From positions 3,128,709 through 3,192,708 of the forward strand of contig CP043547.1 of NCBI GenBank assembly GCA_009664345.1: 64,000 nt of DNA. The letters are read 5' to 3'. A program made the position numbers and the translations under genes. Positions within the stretch are counted from its first letter, which is position 1; each line of letters starts with the position of its first letter. The notes under the pieces were generated by a model that was given only the letters and a program-made list of their open reading frames with translations, was not told the DNA's origin and searched no databases. The stretch comes from Planctomycetales bacterium 10988. GTDB taxonomy: Bacteria > Planctomycetota > Planctomycetia > Pirellulales > Pb10988. Of this stretch, positions 36,478 to 46,231 are shown piece after piece.

Positions 36478-37902
36478 CTAACTCGGTTCGATCGCCAAGT
36501 TTTTAAAGGCGGAAAGAATCATACTATCATTTCGGGGGAAGACGGTCTTTAAATCAAGAATCAACTTGTCTTCTTGCACCCGAGCTAATAGCGAAGGCGT
36601 CCCGACACGCAAACGATCTAACAGTTGCGAGGCCGTTCCTGTTTGCGGAGTTAAAGCCACGGTATAAGTGGTTAACATTTGCGTCGGCAACTCGGCCCCG
36701 GTTAAATACGTCACATCTTCTTGAGCGACCGCCGATTTAATTTCCGGCAAGGCCGCCAATTGCGGGGCCAAGCGATCCGCCCGATTTTGTAAATTTGCAA
36801 TCGAAGTACTTAACAATTGATAAAGTGGAATCTCTCGCTTGACCAAGTCCGGGTCTTGATAAAGTCCCAGCGTCGCCGCCAAACCGGCCAGCGTACATTT
36901 ATCCACCCGCAAGGAACGATAAAGCGGGTGCTTTTTCATTTTCTCAATGAGATTCTTCTTTCCGACAATCAACCCGCATTGCGGACCGCCGAGAAGTTTA
37001 TCTCCGCTAAAAAGAACCAAGCTGGCTCCGGCTTTGATGCCGTCTTGTGCGAGCGGCTGACCGAGGAGGCCAAATTCTCCACAGTCGATCAAGGCCCCGG
37101 CTCCCAATTCTTGCAGCAAAGGAACATTCTTTTCCGTCGCCAACCGGGCGAGTTCCGACATGGTGGGGAACGTGGACTTGCCGGCAATCAAGTAATTTGT
37201 GGAATGGACGCGGAGAATGGCTCCGGTCTCTTTACCGATGCCTTGGCGATAATCCTCTAGCGTTGTGCCGTTGGTGGTCCCGACATCTTTCAAACAGGCC
37301 CCGGCGGCCTCGATGATATTGGGCAAACGGTAATCGGAACCGAGGTCAACAACTTCACCTCGCGAAACGAGTACCTCTTTTCCTCCGGCCAAACTCATCA
37401 AGGCGAGCATCGTGGCAGCGGAGCTGTTATTGACGACCAAAGCGGCTTCGGCACCTGTGCGATCACAAAGGAGCTTTTCGACGGCATCAATCCGTGGGGA
37501 CTTGGTTCCCTCGACCAGATCAAGTTCGATGCTGGCATAATCAACACCAACGGCATGCATCGCTTCCAAAGCTGCCAAGGAAAGCGGCGGTCGACCCAAA
37601 GTCGGATGCAACAAAATCCCTGTCGCATTGATAACCGGACGAAGAGGAGATTCTTCGAGCCGAGTGATCCGCTGAACGACGCGGTCGGCCAAATCGTTCA
37701 AATTCGGCATGCGACCTTCCGAGGCAGCCGATTGCACTTCATCTCGCACATCGGTCAGGACCGAACGAACACTCTGCACAACGACCGGCTGACTGAAACG
37801 ATCCACCAACCCCCGCAGCTGAGTTTGGTCCAGGATTTCATTGACTGAGGGCAAATTCTTCAAAAACGAGGCCGCTCGTTGCGTGGGCGATTCTGTGGAC
37901 AT
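36478..37902 (-). CDS. selA: L-seryl-tRNA(Sec) selenium transferase
   Basis: A 474-residue PLP enzyme that converts seryl-tRNA(Sec) to selenocysteyl-tRNA(Sec) using selenophosphate. The PLP lysine is K302 in FSGDKLLGGPQCG. Other SelA features are present: the N-terminal domain with NLPSVNEIL, INATGILLHPTLGRPPLS and VNNSSAATMLAL. ATG 37902 was chosen because it begins the conserved N-terminus; the frame extends 19 codons upstream. No selB, selD or selC was seen in the window. The presence of selA implies that the organism makes selenoproteins, although none is obvious here: the cluster cysteines of nasA are normal TGY codons. Confidence 0.95.
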   Translation of the reverse strand: MSTESPTQRAASFLKNLPSVNEILDQTQLRGLVDRFSQPVVVQSVRSVLTDVRDEVQSAASEGRMPNLNDLADRVVQRITRLEESPLRPVINATGILLHPTLGRPPLSLAALEAMHAVGVDYASIELDLVEGTKSPRIDAVEKLLCDRTGAEAALVVNNSSAATMLALMSLAGGKEVLVSRGEVVDLGSDYRLPNIIEAAGACLKDVGTTNGTTLEDYRQGIGKETGAILRVHSTNYLIAGKSTFPTMSELARLATEKNVPLLQELGAGALIDCGEFGLLGQPLAQDGIKAGASLVLFSGDKLLGGPQCGLIVGKKNLIEKMKKHPLYRSLRVDKCTLAGLAATLGLYQDPDLVKREIPLYQLLSTSIANLQNRADRLAPQLAALPEIKSAVAQEDVTYLTGAELPTQMLTTYTVALTPQTGTASQLLDRLRVGTPSLLARVQEDKLILDLKTVFPRNDSMILSAFKNLAIEPS

Positions 37903-38256
37903 GGTGGCACTCTCATATTTAATAGGATGCGAGGTTCGTCTGCCTGTTCGATGGATCAATGGTTGATAGCATTACAATGACAGCAAACACTTCGCGAATC
38001 AATCCATTCTCTCACTTCTATTGTAGACAGCAAGATCGTTCTGGTAGGTCTCTTTTTTGCAAGAGAGGGCCTTCTTTCAAATTCCTAAGAAGATAAAAAA
38101 AGAATAAGAATTCAAAAAAATATTCCCGCTAATCGCAAAGAGTTGAAAATCATAAGTCATTAATATCAATAGGCTTTTGAAAACACATCATTCTATCTCG
38201 CCAACTTCGCCGTCAGGAATCGGGAAAATCCAATCGAGAGAGCGAACCGAAAAATC

Positions 38257-38365
38257 GTTACGTGCGTAACATTGATATCTCCCCCCTCGATGGGCGTTCC
38301 AGCAAGAACGCTAAGGGATACAGGCCCAAATTAGCAACTGCCCCCCAGTGTGAGTTTGGGCCTGT
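38257..38365 (+). ncRNA. Candidate structured RNA with three consecutive hairpins
   Basis: Three perfect stems lie in 109 bases. GTTACG (38257-38262) pairs with CGTAAC (38265-38270). GCGTTC (38294-38299) pairs with GAACGC (38306-38311). ACAGGCCCAAA (38320-38330) pairs with TTTGGGCCTGT (38355-38365), and its loop contains a nested ACTG/CAGT stem (38337-38349). It lies more than 350 bases upstream of selA and 900 bases before fusA, with no gene around it. It does not match the SRP RNA, tmRNA or cyclic-di-GMP riboswitch motifs I know. The strand is a guess, because perfect stems read both ways. Confidence 0.4.
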
Positions 38366-38511
38366 GTCATCTTTTCGAGAGCGTCACGATTCTTTTCAAG
38401 AACAAATTTCATCCCTTGTCTTTCTGGTCAAAATTCGCTAAGTTAAACCGAATCGATAAGTTAGAGAATTTGCTTACCTTCGAAAGAGAAGAATGGGTGA
38501 CCTAAGAGTCA

Positions 38512-38576
38512 GTGGTCGAAACTAAATATCCCTGAGAAGAACCTCTTCATAGAGAATCTCAAGCATGTTCGACGAC
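38512..38576. repeat. Degenerate dispersed inverted-end element, copy 4
   Basis: Starts GTGGTCGAAACTAAAT (38512-38527); the right end is only a poor match (GTTCGACGAC). CTAAGAG-C before it also resembles the sequence before the copy at 21553. About 65 bases long. Confidence 0.5.
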
Positions 38577-39274
38577 TACCTCCTAGACTTACAAATTTTC
38601 GTTTTGTGAATTTTTGGTCTTTTTTTCGTTGCGTGTGGCGAGAAAATGGGAAAAATTGATCAATTCCACTTTGATCGTTAAAATTGCCCTTCTCTCTTTG
38701 CCCTATTCTTCTTACTATCTAATGAACCAAGGGACGAACCTACCAGCCTTGGTGATCTGATAGCAATCGATCTTGAGAGGGTGCTTCCCTCAATCCCTAT
38801 AAACCTGGACAATGAAGTTCAAAACGCCCTGTTTTGAGCAGAATGGAAAAACTTTCCGATCCAGGAATTAAATCTCGATTTTTCGCCTAGAATTTGTTCT
38901 CTTTAGAAGAACGATCTAAAGGGGTCTTCTAGACGTAGATAAAACATCGCACCATCGGCAAGTTTCTTTGAAAACCAGGGAACCTTTTTTCTGGTCATCT
39001 TGTCTAAGAGAAGAACTTTCCCAGGGAACTGTTTCTTGGGTCGCTCGATGGTTGCTGTGGTGTTGCTTCTTCCCCTTGGAAGGGCCACAACGGCTCTGTT
39101 TTTTAATCCGATGCTCAACTAGTAAAAGACAGAAAAAGATGGAACCGCCCGATCAGTACCTTGCGAATGAAGATCCTTGCTGATTGGCATTCGTATGCGC
39201 GGACGACGTTCTGTTCACCCCATCATTCCGGCAACCCCATCGGGTTTGCCCAGCGACCTTCAAGTGAGAGAGAC

Positions 39275-41362
39275 ATGGACCGGAGGAAAATTCGTAATAT
39301 TGGTATTTCTGCACATATTGACTCAGGGAAAACGACCCTTAGTGAACGTGTGCTCTTTTATGCTGGCCGTATTCACCGCATCGAGGAAGTCCGCGGTGGT
39401 GGTGACGGGGCCACAATGGATCATATGGAACTGGAAAAAGAACGTGGAATCACGATCACCAGTGCCGCAACAAGTGTTTTTTGGAACGATCATACGGTCA
39501 ACTTGATCGATACCCCCGGTCACGTGGACTTCACCGTCGAAGTCGAACGAAGCCTCCGCGTGCTTGATGGAGCGATCTTGGTGCTGTGTGCCGTCAGTGG
39601 CGTGCAAGCCCAAAGTTTGACCATCGATCGCCAAATGAAACGCTACCACGTCCCGCGTTTGGCCTTTATCAATAAGATGGACCGTACCGGAGCCAATCCG
39701 GATCGCGTCGTCAAACAGATCAAGGACAAACTCGGTGCCGATGCCGTTTTAATGCAAATCCCGATTGGGAAAGAACATACCTTCGAAGGCGTCATCGACC
39801 TGATCACCATGAAAGCCATCTACTATGATGGCGAAAAAGGGGAAACGGTCCGTGAGGAAGAAATTCCCGCCGCTTTGAAGGACGAAGCGACCGAAGCTCG
39901 CCAAGCGATGCTCGAAAGCCTTTCGATGTATAGCGACGATTTGATGGAACTCCTTCTCGCTGAAGAAGAGGTTTCCGAAGAATTGATCCATGACATCGTC
40001 ATGAAAGGCGTTCGTCAACAAGACTTGACTCCTGTTTTCATGGGCTCTGCCTATAAGAACAAAGGGGTTCAAACCTTGTTGGATGCCATCGTTCGTTATC
40101 TGCCGAGCCCGATGGAAGTTCCGAATACCGCCTTTGATCCCATGGATAATTCTCCCATGGAATTGCACTGCGATCCGGACAAACCTTTCGTCGGCATGGC
40201 CTTCAAGATCGTCGAAGACCCGTATGGGACGCTGACTTTCGTTCGTATCTACCAAGGGAAGATCGAAAAAGGCGGTACTTACATCAACCAACGAACCGGC
40301 AACAAAGAACGTTTTGGCCGGATCGTGCGGATGCATGCGGACGATCGTGAAGAGATCGATGGTGCCAAAGCTGGCGACATTGTAGCCGTGTTGGGAATGG
40401 ACTGTGCCTCTGGGGACACCTATTCCTCGGAATATCCGTATTGCACGCTACAACAGATTTACGTGCCTGATCCTGTGATCAAAATGGCCATTACCCCGAC
40501 TCAACGCGCTGGTGCGGAAAAGATGGGGAAAGCCTTGAACCGCTTCCGTAAAGAAGACCCCACGTTCCATGCGTCGCAAGACCCGGAAACCGGCGAAACG
40601 ATTATCGCCGGGATGGGTGAACTTCACCTGGATGTGTATGTGGAACGTATTCGCCGTGAATACAAACTCGAAGTCGAAGTCGGTGCTCCGAAGGTGAACT
40701 ACCGCGAAGCTCCTACCAAGAACATTGAGTATAACTACAAGCACAAAAAGCAAACGGGTGGTTCCGGTCAATTTGCCCACGTGGTCGGCGAAATGTCGGT
40801 TCTTCCTGAAGATGGCGAAGAAATGTTCATCTTCGAAGAACATATTACCGGGGGCCGGATTCCCAAGCAGTATTTAGGTGCTTGTGAAAAAGGCTTCACC
40901 AAGTCGCTCGATAAGGGGCCGGTCGCCGGATTCCCGATTGTGCAACTTCGCGTTGATTTGAACGACGGTAGTTACCACGAAGTCGATAGTTCGGATAAAG
41001 CCTTCGAAACGTGCTGTGCCGCGGTCGTTCGGGAGTACTTCCCGAAAATGAAACCGGCCCTGCTCGAACCGGTCATGAAGATCGAAATCGAATGCCCGGG
41101 CGACTTCCAAGGTTCAGTCGTCGGGGACTTGATCAGCCGCCGTGGAATGATTGTCTCGACCGATGTGCAAGGGACCACTTGCTGCATCGAAGGGGAAATT
41201 CCTCTGGCTGAGACCTTCAACTATACGACTGCCCTGCGTGGCATGACCCAAGGCCAAGGGGTCTTCACGATGGAATTTGCCAAGTACAAGCAAGTTCCGA
41301 ACCATATTCAAGAAGAAATCGTGGCCGAACGGAAAGCCCAAATGGCAGGTGCTGGTGCCTAG
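39275..41362 (+). CDS. fusA: Elongation factor G, mitochondrial-like (spdEFG1) type
   Basis: A 695-residue ribosomal translocase GTPase. The P-loop is AHIDSGKTT (13-21), with DTPGH and NKMD also present. The stretch [31 protein letters not shown] carries the longer switch region seen in mitochondrial EF-G1 (human GFM1), and AHIDSGKTT replaces the AHIDAGKTT of common bacterial EF-G. Planctomycetes and spirochaetes are known to have such an EF-G lineage related to the mitochondrial one. ATG 39275 starts the conserved N-terminus with GAGAG upstream; the frame extends 38 codons further without support. It stands alone, away from any ribosomal protein operon, and has its own terminator. Confidence 0.95.
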   Translation: MDRRKIRNIGISAHIDSGKTTLSERVLFYAGRIHRIEEVRGGGDGATMDHMELEKERGITITSAATSVFWNDHTVNLIDTPGHVDFTVEVERSLRVLDGAILVLCAVSGVQAQSLTIDRQMKRYHVPRLAFINKMDRTGANPDRVVKQIKDKLGADAVLMQIPIGKEHTFEGVIDLITMKAIYYDGEKGETVREEEIPAALKDEATEARQAMLESLSMYSDDLMELLLAEEEVSEELIHDIVMKGVRQQDLTPVFMGSAYKNKGVQTLLDAIVRYLPSPMEVPNTAFDPMDNSPMELHCDPDKPFVGMAFKIVEDPYGTLTFVRIYQGKIEKGGTYINQRTGNKERFGRIVRMHADDREEIDGAKAGDIVAVLGMDCASGDTYSSEYPYCTLQQIYVPDPVIKMAITPTQRAGAEKMGKALNRFRKEDPTFHASQDPETGETIIAGMGELHLDVYVERIRREYKLEVEVGAPKVNYREAPTKNIEYNYKHKKQTGGSGQFAHVVGEMSVLPEDGEEMFIFEEHITGGRIPKQYLGACEKGFTKSLDKGPVAGFPIVQLRVDLNDGSYHEVDSSDKAFETCCAAVVREYFPKMKPALLEPVMKIEIECPGDFQGSVVGDLISRRGMIVSTDVQGTTCCIEGEIPLAETFNYTTALRGMTQGQGVFTMEFAKYKQVPNHIQEEIVAERKAQMAGAGA

Positions 41363-41393
41363 TCACCCAAAACCGTCATAACGATAACTGATG

Positions 41394-41435
41394 CCAGCCT
41401 GAAGGGTCCTTGATCTTTCAGGCTGGTTTTCTTTT
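41394..41435 (+). terminator. Rho-independent terminator of fusA
   Basis: CCAGCCTGAA (41394-41403) pairs with TTCAGGCTGG (41417-41426) and is followed by TTTTCTTTT. Confidence 0.92.
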
Positions 41436-41543
41436 GGCGGTTGTGTTAAGTAATCCCCCCAAGAGAACCCGAAAGAAAGTTACCAGGACGCAGGGGACGC
41501 GGTTGACCTAAATTGCTACGATTGCTACACTTTCGCACACACC

Positions 41544-41626
41544 TTGCCGTGTTTTCCTCCTGGCGAACACGGCAATTGTGAGGACGGGCGGACGCTTCTG
41601 GCCAGGCGGAACGCCGCTCGTCCGTC
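41544..41626 (+). other. Two hairpins upstream of the methyltransferase gene
   Basis: TTGCCGTGTT (41544-41553) pairs perfectly with AACACGGCAA (41566-41575). GACGGGCG (41583-41590) pairs with CGTCCGTC (41619-41626) through one G-U pair. They lie 50-130 bases before the methyltransferase start and could be a leader structure; no T-run follows. Nothing else is seen between 41436 and 41675. Confidence 0.4.
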
Positions 41627-41675
41627 TTCAACTTCCCCGGCATGAGGCCGGTTCCTACCTAGCCGCAAGGATGCG

Positions 41676-42488
41676 ATGATGAAGAACGCAGATTCTCTCC
41701 GCTTGCAAAAGCCCCTAAGTTCTCCTGATTACTCAGGTTCACTACTTCCTCAGCTTGAGAGCTGGCCGAGCCTTTGGCAATCGCTCACTGAGAAGTATCA
41801 ACAAGGGGCCTCTCGTCGCGAACTCTTTGCCGATTGCGTGGCGGAATCCATCCGAGCTTTTCCCGAACCCCCAACGGTTCTTGACATCGGTTGTGGGTTG
41901 GGATTTGATGGTAGTCGAAAAATCCAGGAAGAACTTGCCAAGATTTCCGGAAAGTATTGGGGCCTCGAACCCGATCCGGAAATCGCAGCCCCGGAGTACT
42001 TCGATACGTGGCATCCTTACCTATTGGAAGAAGCCCCCTTGGAAAAGAACTCCGTTCAGGTCGCTTTTAGTGTCTTTGTCTTAGAGCATGTCGAAGACGC
42101 AAATCGCTTTTGGCAAAAGATTTACGACACGCTTTCCCCCGGCGGAGTCTTCTGGGGATTCACGGTTGATGCCCGGCATTATTTCCGCCGAGCCTCGCAA
42201 ATGTTGGAATCTTGTGGATTCAAAGATTGGTATCTCACCCGATTGAAAGGGAAGCGGGGCGAAGACCGCTATGCCAATTATCCCACCTGGTATCGAGCCA
42301 ATTCGCCACAACAACTTGCCCGCGATGCCTCGATGTTTTCGCAATTGGATTGGGGAAGTCTGCACCGAGTCGGCCAGTTGGACTTTTATTTCCCGAAGAA
42401 ACTCCGTTTTGCCAGCCATTTGCTTGATCGAGTGACCTTAGCCACCGGTCGTCCTGGCTCTATCTTCGTCGTGCGATTGCAGAAATAA
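41676..42488 (+). CDS. SAM-dependent class I methyltransferase
   Basis: A 270-residue cytoplasmic methyltransferase. Motif I is VLDIGCGLGFDGS (about residues 69-81), followed by an acidic residue in GLEPDPE and the motif AFSVFVLEHVEDANRFWQK typical of small-molecule or lipid methyltransferases. The substrate is unknown. AAGGA lies five bases before ATG 41676; the next codon is also ATG. It converges with the P-II gene, 15 bases apart. Confidence 0.8.
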   Translation: MMKNADSLRLQKPLSSPDYSGSLLPQLESWPSLWQSLTEKYQQGASRRELFADCVAESIRAFPEPPTVLDIGCGLGFDGSRKIQEELAKISGKYWGLEPDPEIAAPEYFDTWHPYLLEEAPLEKNSVQVAFSVFVLEHVEDANRFWQKIYDTLSPGGVFWGFTVDARHYFRRASQMLESCGFKDWYLTRLKGKRGEDRYANYPTWYRANSPQQLARDASMFSQLDWGSLHRVGQLDFYFPKKLRFASHLLDRVTLATGRPGSIFVVRLQK

Positions 42489-42503
42489 GAAGGGCGAAGA
42501 CCC

Positions 42504-42809
42504 TCAAGGAAGGCAGGATTCGCCGGGCATGACGAAGATTTTTCCATCGCCGATCCGTCCGGTGCGGGCGGCGGCGACCATCTTGCTGACGACTTCTTCC
42601 ACTCTGGTCGTATCCACCCACACGGTGATTTCGACTTTGGGAAGAAAACTGAGGGCATACTCCGAATTCGAATAGTCCTCCAAGTAACTTTTCTGACGGC
42701 CAAAGCCCTTCACTTCATGCACACTACAGGCCTCCATCGGGGCCCGCTTGAGGGCTTCGAGAACCTTTTCGGCGAGATAGGGTTTCACAATGGCAATCAC
42801 TTGCTTCAC
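42504..42809 (-). CDS. glnB: P-II nitrogen regulatory protein, short C-terminus
   Basis: A 101-residue P-II signal protein that reads 2-oxoglutarate and ATP/ADP and signals to GlnE, transporters or regulators. R38, the T-loop tyrosine Y51 (uridylylation site of GlnB/GlnK), K58 and GRIGDGKIFV with K90 are conserved. The protein ends at residue 101 (PGESCLP), so the C-loop segment with R101 and R103, which help bind ATP in E. coli GlnB, is absent. GTG 42809 was chosen because AGGAAAGG lies just upstream and it gives the canonical N-terminus; a longer frame exists without support. No amtB or glnA is adjacent, but glnE and the nitrate operon are in the same window. Confidence 0.88.
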   Translation of the reverse strand: MKQVIAIVKPYLAEKVLEALKRAPMEACSVHEVKGFGRQKSYLEDYSNSEYALSFLPKVEITVWVDTTRVEEVVSKMVAAARTGRIGDGKIFVMPGESCLP

Positions 42810-42864
42810 AGCTTGGCCTTTCCTGGACGACGGCGGAGATGTCTTCCCGAGTCTCTTAGAGTTT

Positions 42865-42931
42865 GTGGTCAAAAGTAAATTGAGCTCTACCTTTTTCAGG
42901 TGTTTACTTGCTTCTAAGCGGTTCTGACCAC
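42865..42931. repeat. Dispersed 67-bp inverted-end element, copy 5
   Basis: Begins GTGGTCAAAAGTAAATTGAG and ends TTCTGACCAC. It contains ACCTTTTTCAGGT, a small central stem. It lies 56 bases upstream of the P-II gene start and is the best match to the copy at 21553-21619. Confidence 0.8.
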
Positions 42932-43017
42932 CGGCTCTCAGAATGGAATCATTTGATCCTTTAGAATACTGCCCACCCGCCCCTCTGTAAAGTTCGCCGG
43001 TGATTGCTGCGATTGGG

Positions 43018-43068
43018 AGTCGAGGTAAATGGATAGCGGTATGAAATGGTTATTCGCTAACCTCGACT
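43018..43068. other. Hairpin downstream of the 821-residue membrane protein gene
   Basis: AGTCGAGGT (43018-43026) pairs with ACCTCGACT (43060-43068), extended by TAGCG (43034-43038) and CGCTA (43055-43059). No T-run follows on either strand. It is in the 380-base gap between the P-II gene and the next minus-strand gene. Confidence 0.4.
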
Positions 43069-43189
43069 TTCTACTAAAAATTACAGTGACCTCTCTATCT
43101 CATGACAGCTGACAGATATATTTAACCATCAAGCTTGGATCAGATAGGGAATTTAATTTACCCTGATCATCTTTTATTTCGCTATAAAA

Positions 43190-45655
43190 TTAACGACTTT
43201 TAAAAGGGGTGGGGGTGTTGGCGGATTGAAGGGTTTGGGAGGTGGGTTCTTCTATGGAAGTTTTTGTTTGACGAGTGTCAGGAACGATTTGACCTAAGCG
43301 GAGGCGTTCTTGCCAACGGCGGATCGATTTTTGATTTTGGTGTTTATTTAATTCCGGTTGATAATGAAGTGTCATACCAGTGATCTCGGTCAAGTTGAAA
43401 AAACTTAACGCACGGAAGGCCAAACGATCATCTTCTAAATAATGGACCAACTCCGCCGAGTACCCTTGTTCCAATCGTTCTTCAGAACATCCAAGCAACA
43501 GTTGATAAAGTTCCTCGGCCTCTTTTCCATAACGATGTTCGAAGGCGAGATAAATTCGCTCACTCCAGCGTTGTCCATAAGCGAGGGACTGACGTAACTC
43601 GGCGATGATCGTCTCCCGCCAATGCGAACGCAGTTCGGTATCGTCAATCAAGCGGACCATCGGAACATAATCACTAAAATTCCCTAGCCAACGGGCCGCC
43701 CAATAACGGACTTCCTCGCGAGGATCATACGCCAAATCGCGAACGGCGGTGTGAACATTTCCGCTTTGCGGCATGGAAGTCACAATCCGATGGCGGGCGT
43801 GGCGGTCGGCCAGCGTGAGTTGTAAAGGCTGCGTTCCCCACAGCGGCCAGGGTAAATTTTCCGGATTCGTTTCCGGTGTCGCCGAAAGGACCAAAGGCCG
43901 GGGGGCTTGAAACTGCCGCACGCCAGCAACGGTTTCAAGTGTCAGATTTCCTCGGAATAAATAGGCGAACAGCTCCCGGGGAGGATCAAGCTGGTTGCGG
44001 CTATCCATCCCCTTTGGCAGATACGGTTCCGCTTCGATTCCCAGGACGGATTCTTTTTCGGCCAAGTCGAAGGAGCCTTGCCAGCCGGTGACTTCCAAGT
44101 GGCAACCAGCCGGGCCTTGTGGAGCTTGAAAGAGAAGCCGGCCATACCAAAGCATGCACTTCGGCGAACCATCGGCCTGCATCGAACCGAGTTCCAAGAC
44201 GGTTTCCGGCAAGATTTCTAAAACCAATCCATTGCGAAAGACGATCTGCGGCTGACATCCTGGCGGAGCAAGCAACAAATCCCCAGCCTGCAGAGGGGAA
44301 TCATTCGCGACTTGTTCCCAACCATGGACCTCCGGCATATAGCGGAGCAAAAGCTGGACATCATCGACGGCATCCCCAGGCAACATCCAAGCGGTCATAT
44401 TCCCCGGTGGCTGAGGTCGGACCAACTCCGGTTGTCTCGGCGGCGGGGTTTGCGAAGCCGGTGCCTGATGACTGGCCGGTAGTACTGCTGGGTCAAGATG
44501 TGGGTTGATGGTGGAAATCGTTTTCGGCGTTTCGGTTTGTTCCGAAGCCATCGGCGGCGAAGGATAACCTACCGGCGTTCGCGGGTCTTCCGATGCTTCC
44601 GCTTCTGTCGCTTGCCGTTGAGCGGAATAGATGGATTCGCTGGCCTTTTCGGCTTCCTCGGTTGGTTGCGGTGGTTCGGTTGATTCGTCGGGAGCCAGGG
44701 AGGAAGGTTGAACGGGAACCGTGATCGGGACATTCGCCTCGCCGGGTGGGGAGAGAAGTTCTTCTGGATTTCGAATGACGAGTTCCTGTTCTTGGGAGGT
44801 CTCGGCGGAGTCGTCGCCAGCCATCATCCCGAAGAAAACCCACATACAACCGACTACCAACAGCAAAACTCCACCGATTCCTGCTCCGAGGGGGAGCCAG
44901 GTACGTTTGTTTTCGCCAGAATTGCGAATTTGACCCACAGGCGAGCGGGTGGCTAGACGTTCCTTATTGTCGGTTTTCTCAAGTTTCTCAACCGCTGGCT
45001 GAGCGGGAGCCGCTTGTTTTGGGGGTTGCGGCGATTCTTTTTTCGAGGCGATTTGCGGCTTCGCTCGGTCTAAAGTTGCTTGCTTGGTCGGCTCAGGTGC
45101 TTGAAGCGGATCGGCCTGCATTAAAGATTGCAGGGATGCAACTGCCTCTGGGTTGGGCAAATGTTTCGATTCGGAGAGAGGCATGGCAGTGAATTTCGTT
45201 TTGTTGGCGGTTCCAATTTCGTAGACCTTTTGTCGGCTTTGCAACGAGACTTCCGCTGGTTCGCCGAGGGCCAGGGCCAAAACGCGGTGGCTCGCGGCAA
45301 CTTCCGCCAGATAGACATCGGACTCGGTGCAATGTTGCTCAAAGTCGGGAACTTCGCGGCGGGGCATGGTGTGATCGAGGTATTCCGCGACAAGATTCGG
45401 GTCCATGACGGGCAACGAATCGCGGCCTACTTGCTGAAATTCCCCAGAGGTTGATTCCGTCGAAGAGTCCGAAGCTGCATTCGGAAGAGACAGATCCGGG
45501 ACGCCGAGTGTCGGACGGCGCATCACGTCGTTCATGCGGCTTAAGAGTTTGCGCGCATTGGAATTACGTTCAATCAGACGACCGATTTGCTTGACTTGAG
45601 TGGGAGCCAGCAGGTCATCGAGATAGGCCAATAAGGTACGTAATGTTAGTCGCAT
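43190..45655 (-). CDS. Single-pass membrane protein with planctomycete N-terminal domain
   Basis: An 821-residue protein. The first 50 residues (MRLTLRTLLAYLDDLLAPTQ...) are a motif I know from many planctomycete proteins. A second soluble part with PDFEQHCTESDVYLAEVAA resembles a zinc-finger-like anti-sigma region. A Pro/Lys/Gln-rich linker precedes one membrane segment (GAGIGGVLLLVVGCMWVFFG, about residue 260), then a long Pro/Glu/Ser-rich linker and a large periplasmic part with FecR-like beta structure. ATG 45655 was chosen for the conserved N-terminus, although no good ribosome-binding site is visible and the frame extends 66 codons upstream. By inference it may couple an envelope signal to the cytoplasm; no sigma factor gene is adjacent. 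Confidence 0.75.
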   Translation of the reverse strand: MRLTLRTLLAYLDDLLAPTQVKQIGRLIERNSNARKLLSRMNDVMRRPTLGVPDLSLPNAASDSSTESTSGEFQQVGRDSLPVMDPNLVAEYLDHTMPRREVPDFEQHCTESDVYLAEVAASHRVLALALGEPAEVSLQSRQKVYEIGTANKTKFTAMPLSESKHLPNPEAVASLQSLMQADPLQAPEPTKQATLDRAKPQIASKKESPQPPKQAAPAQPAVEKLEKTDNKERLATRSPVGQIRNSGENKRTWLPLGAGIGGVLLLVVGCMWVFFGMMAGDDSAETSQEQELVIRNPEELLSPPGEANVPITVPVQPSSLAPDESTEPPQPTEEAEKASESIYSAQRQATEAEASEDPRTPVGYPSPPMASEQTETPKTISTINPHLDPAVLPASHQAPASQTPPPRQPELVRPQPPGNMTAWMLPGDAVDDVQLLLRYMPEVHGWEQVANDSPLQAGDLLLAPPGCQPQIVFRNGLVLEILPETVLELGSMQADGSPKCMLWYGRLLFQAPQGPAGCHLEVTGWQGSFDLAEKESVLGIEAEPYLPKGMDSRNQLDPPRELFAYLFRGNLTLETVAGVRQFQAPRPLVLSATPETNPENLPWPLWGTQPLQLTLADRHARHRIVTSMPQSGNVHTAVRDLAYDPREEVRYWAARWLGNFSDYVPMVRLIDDTELRSHWRETIIAELRQSLAYGQRWSERIYLAFEHRYGKEAEELYQLLLGCSEERLEQGYSAELVHYLEDDRLAFRALSFFNLTEITGMTLHYQPELNKHQNQKSIRRWQERLRLGQIVPDTRQTKTSIEEPTSQTLQSANTPTPFKSR

Positions 45656-46231
45656 GGTGGAATCCGTTCCCCAGGCGTGTCTTCTCTCGTCAGGGAGGTC
45701 AGCCATTCGGACCTCCGCATGGGCCGCGGCACCGGCCGCCGCCATGAATTCGCCTTGTTGTACGAAACTTCCTGGTTTCTCAAAAGAGCAGTTCAGAGCG
45801 TGTTGATTCAGATTTCGGAAAATTCCCTGAAAGATTCCCCGATTTTCTCTCAATAGATCTCATAAACTGGCCGGATTCCTCTGTTTAGAACGAACGTAGA
45901 GTTTGCGGCTTATCAGGATAAAGGAGATGCTTTCCAAGTCACTAGTGAAGAAGGTCGATGAAAAAGAAGACCAAGAGGCTTTCAAATCGGTGAAGATCAT
46001 AGAATCCTTGGGAACCTGCGAATAATAAAAAATTTGATTGAACTTTTTCCTGGTTTTCTACGTCTTGTAAAGTGGGCAATTCACTGAAAACTCATTTCGG
46101 GAACGAAAAGTGCTTCCCTGAAATGGCAGCCCGCTTGGAATCACGATTCATTTAGTTAGAATAGAAACTGTGTAGTTTTGAGAACCTATCGAGATTCGCA
46201 TGGAAAAGGCTATAACAAGGAGCCATTCGCG
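45656..46231. other. Intergenic region with a stable hairpin
   Basis: About 575 bases between divergent genes. No gene was found. CATTTC plus GGGAA (46093-46103) pairs with TTCCC plus GAAATG (46114-46125) with one bulged T, giving an 11-bp stem about 105 bases upstream of the TPR gene. Confidence 0.45.

Larger units (their letters stand above)
37903..39274. other. 1.4-kb intergenic region between selA and fusA
   Basis: No coding sequence is convincing. It contains a three-hairpin RNA candidate (38257-38365) and a degenerate dispersed element (38512-38576), and the fusA promoter is presumably near 39274. I looked for a selenocysteine tRNA here and saw none. Confidence 0.5.

Noticed and set aside
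38424-38500. A lone GGTCAAAA at 38426 as an eighth dispersed element
   Set aside because: No matching TTTTGACC end lies 60-70 bases away.
38651-38680. TTGATCAA palindrome before fusA as a nitrate-type operator
   Set aside because: It is a short AT-rich palindrome likely to occur by chance and is not near a nitrogen gene.
37903-39274. A selenocysteine tRNA next to selA
   Set aside because: I found no cloverleaf with a T-arm and long acceptor stem in the region.
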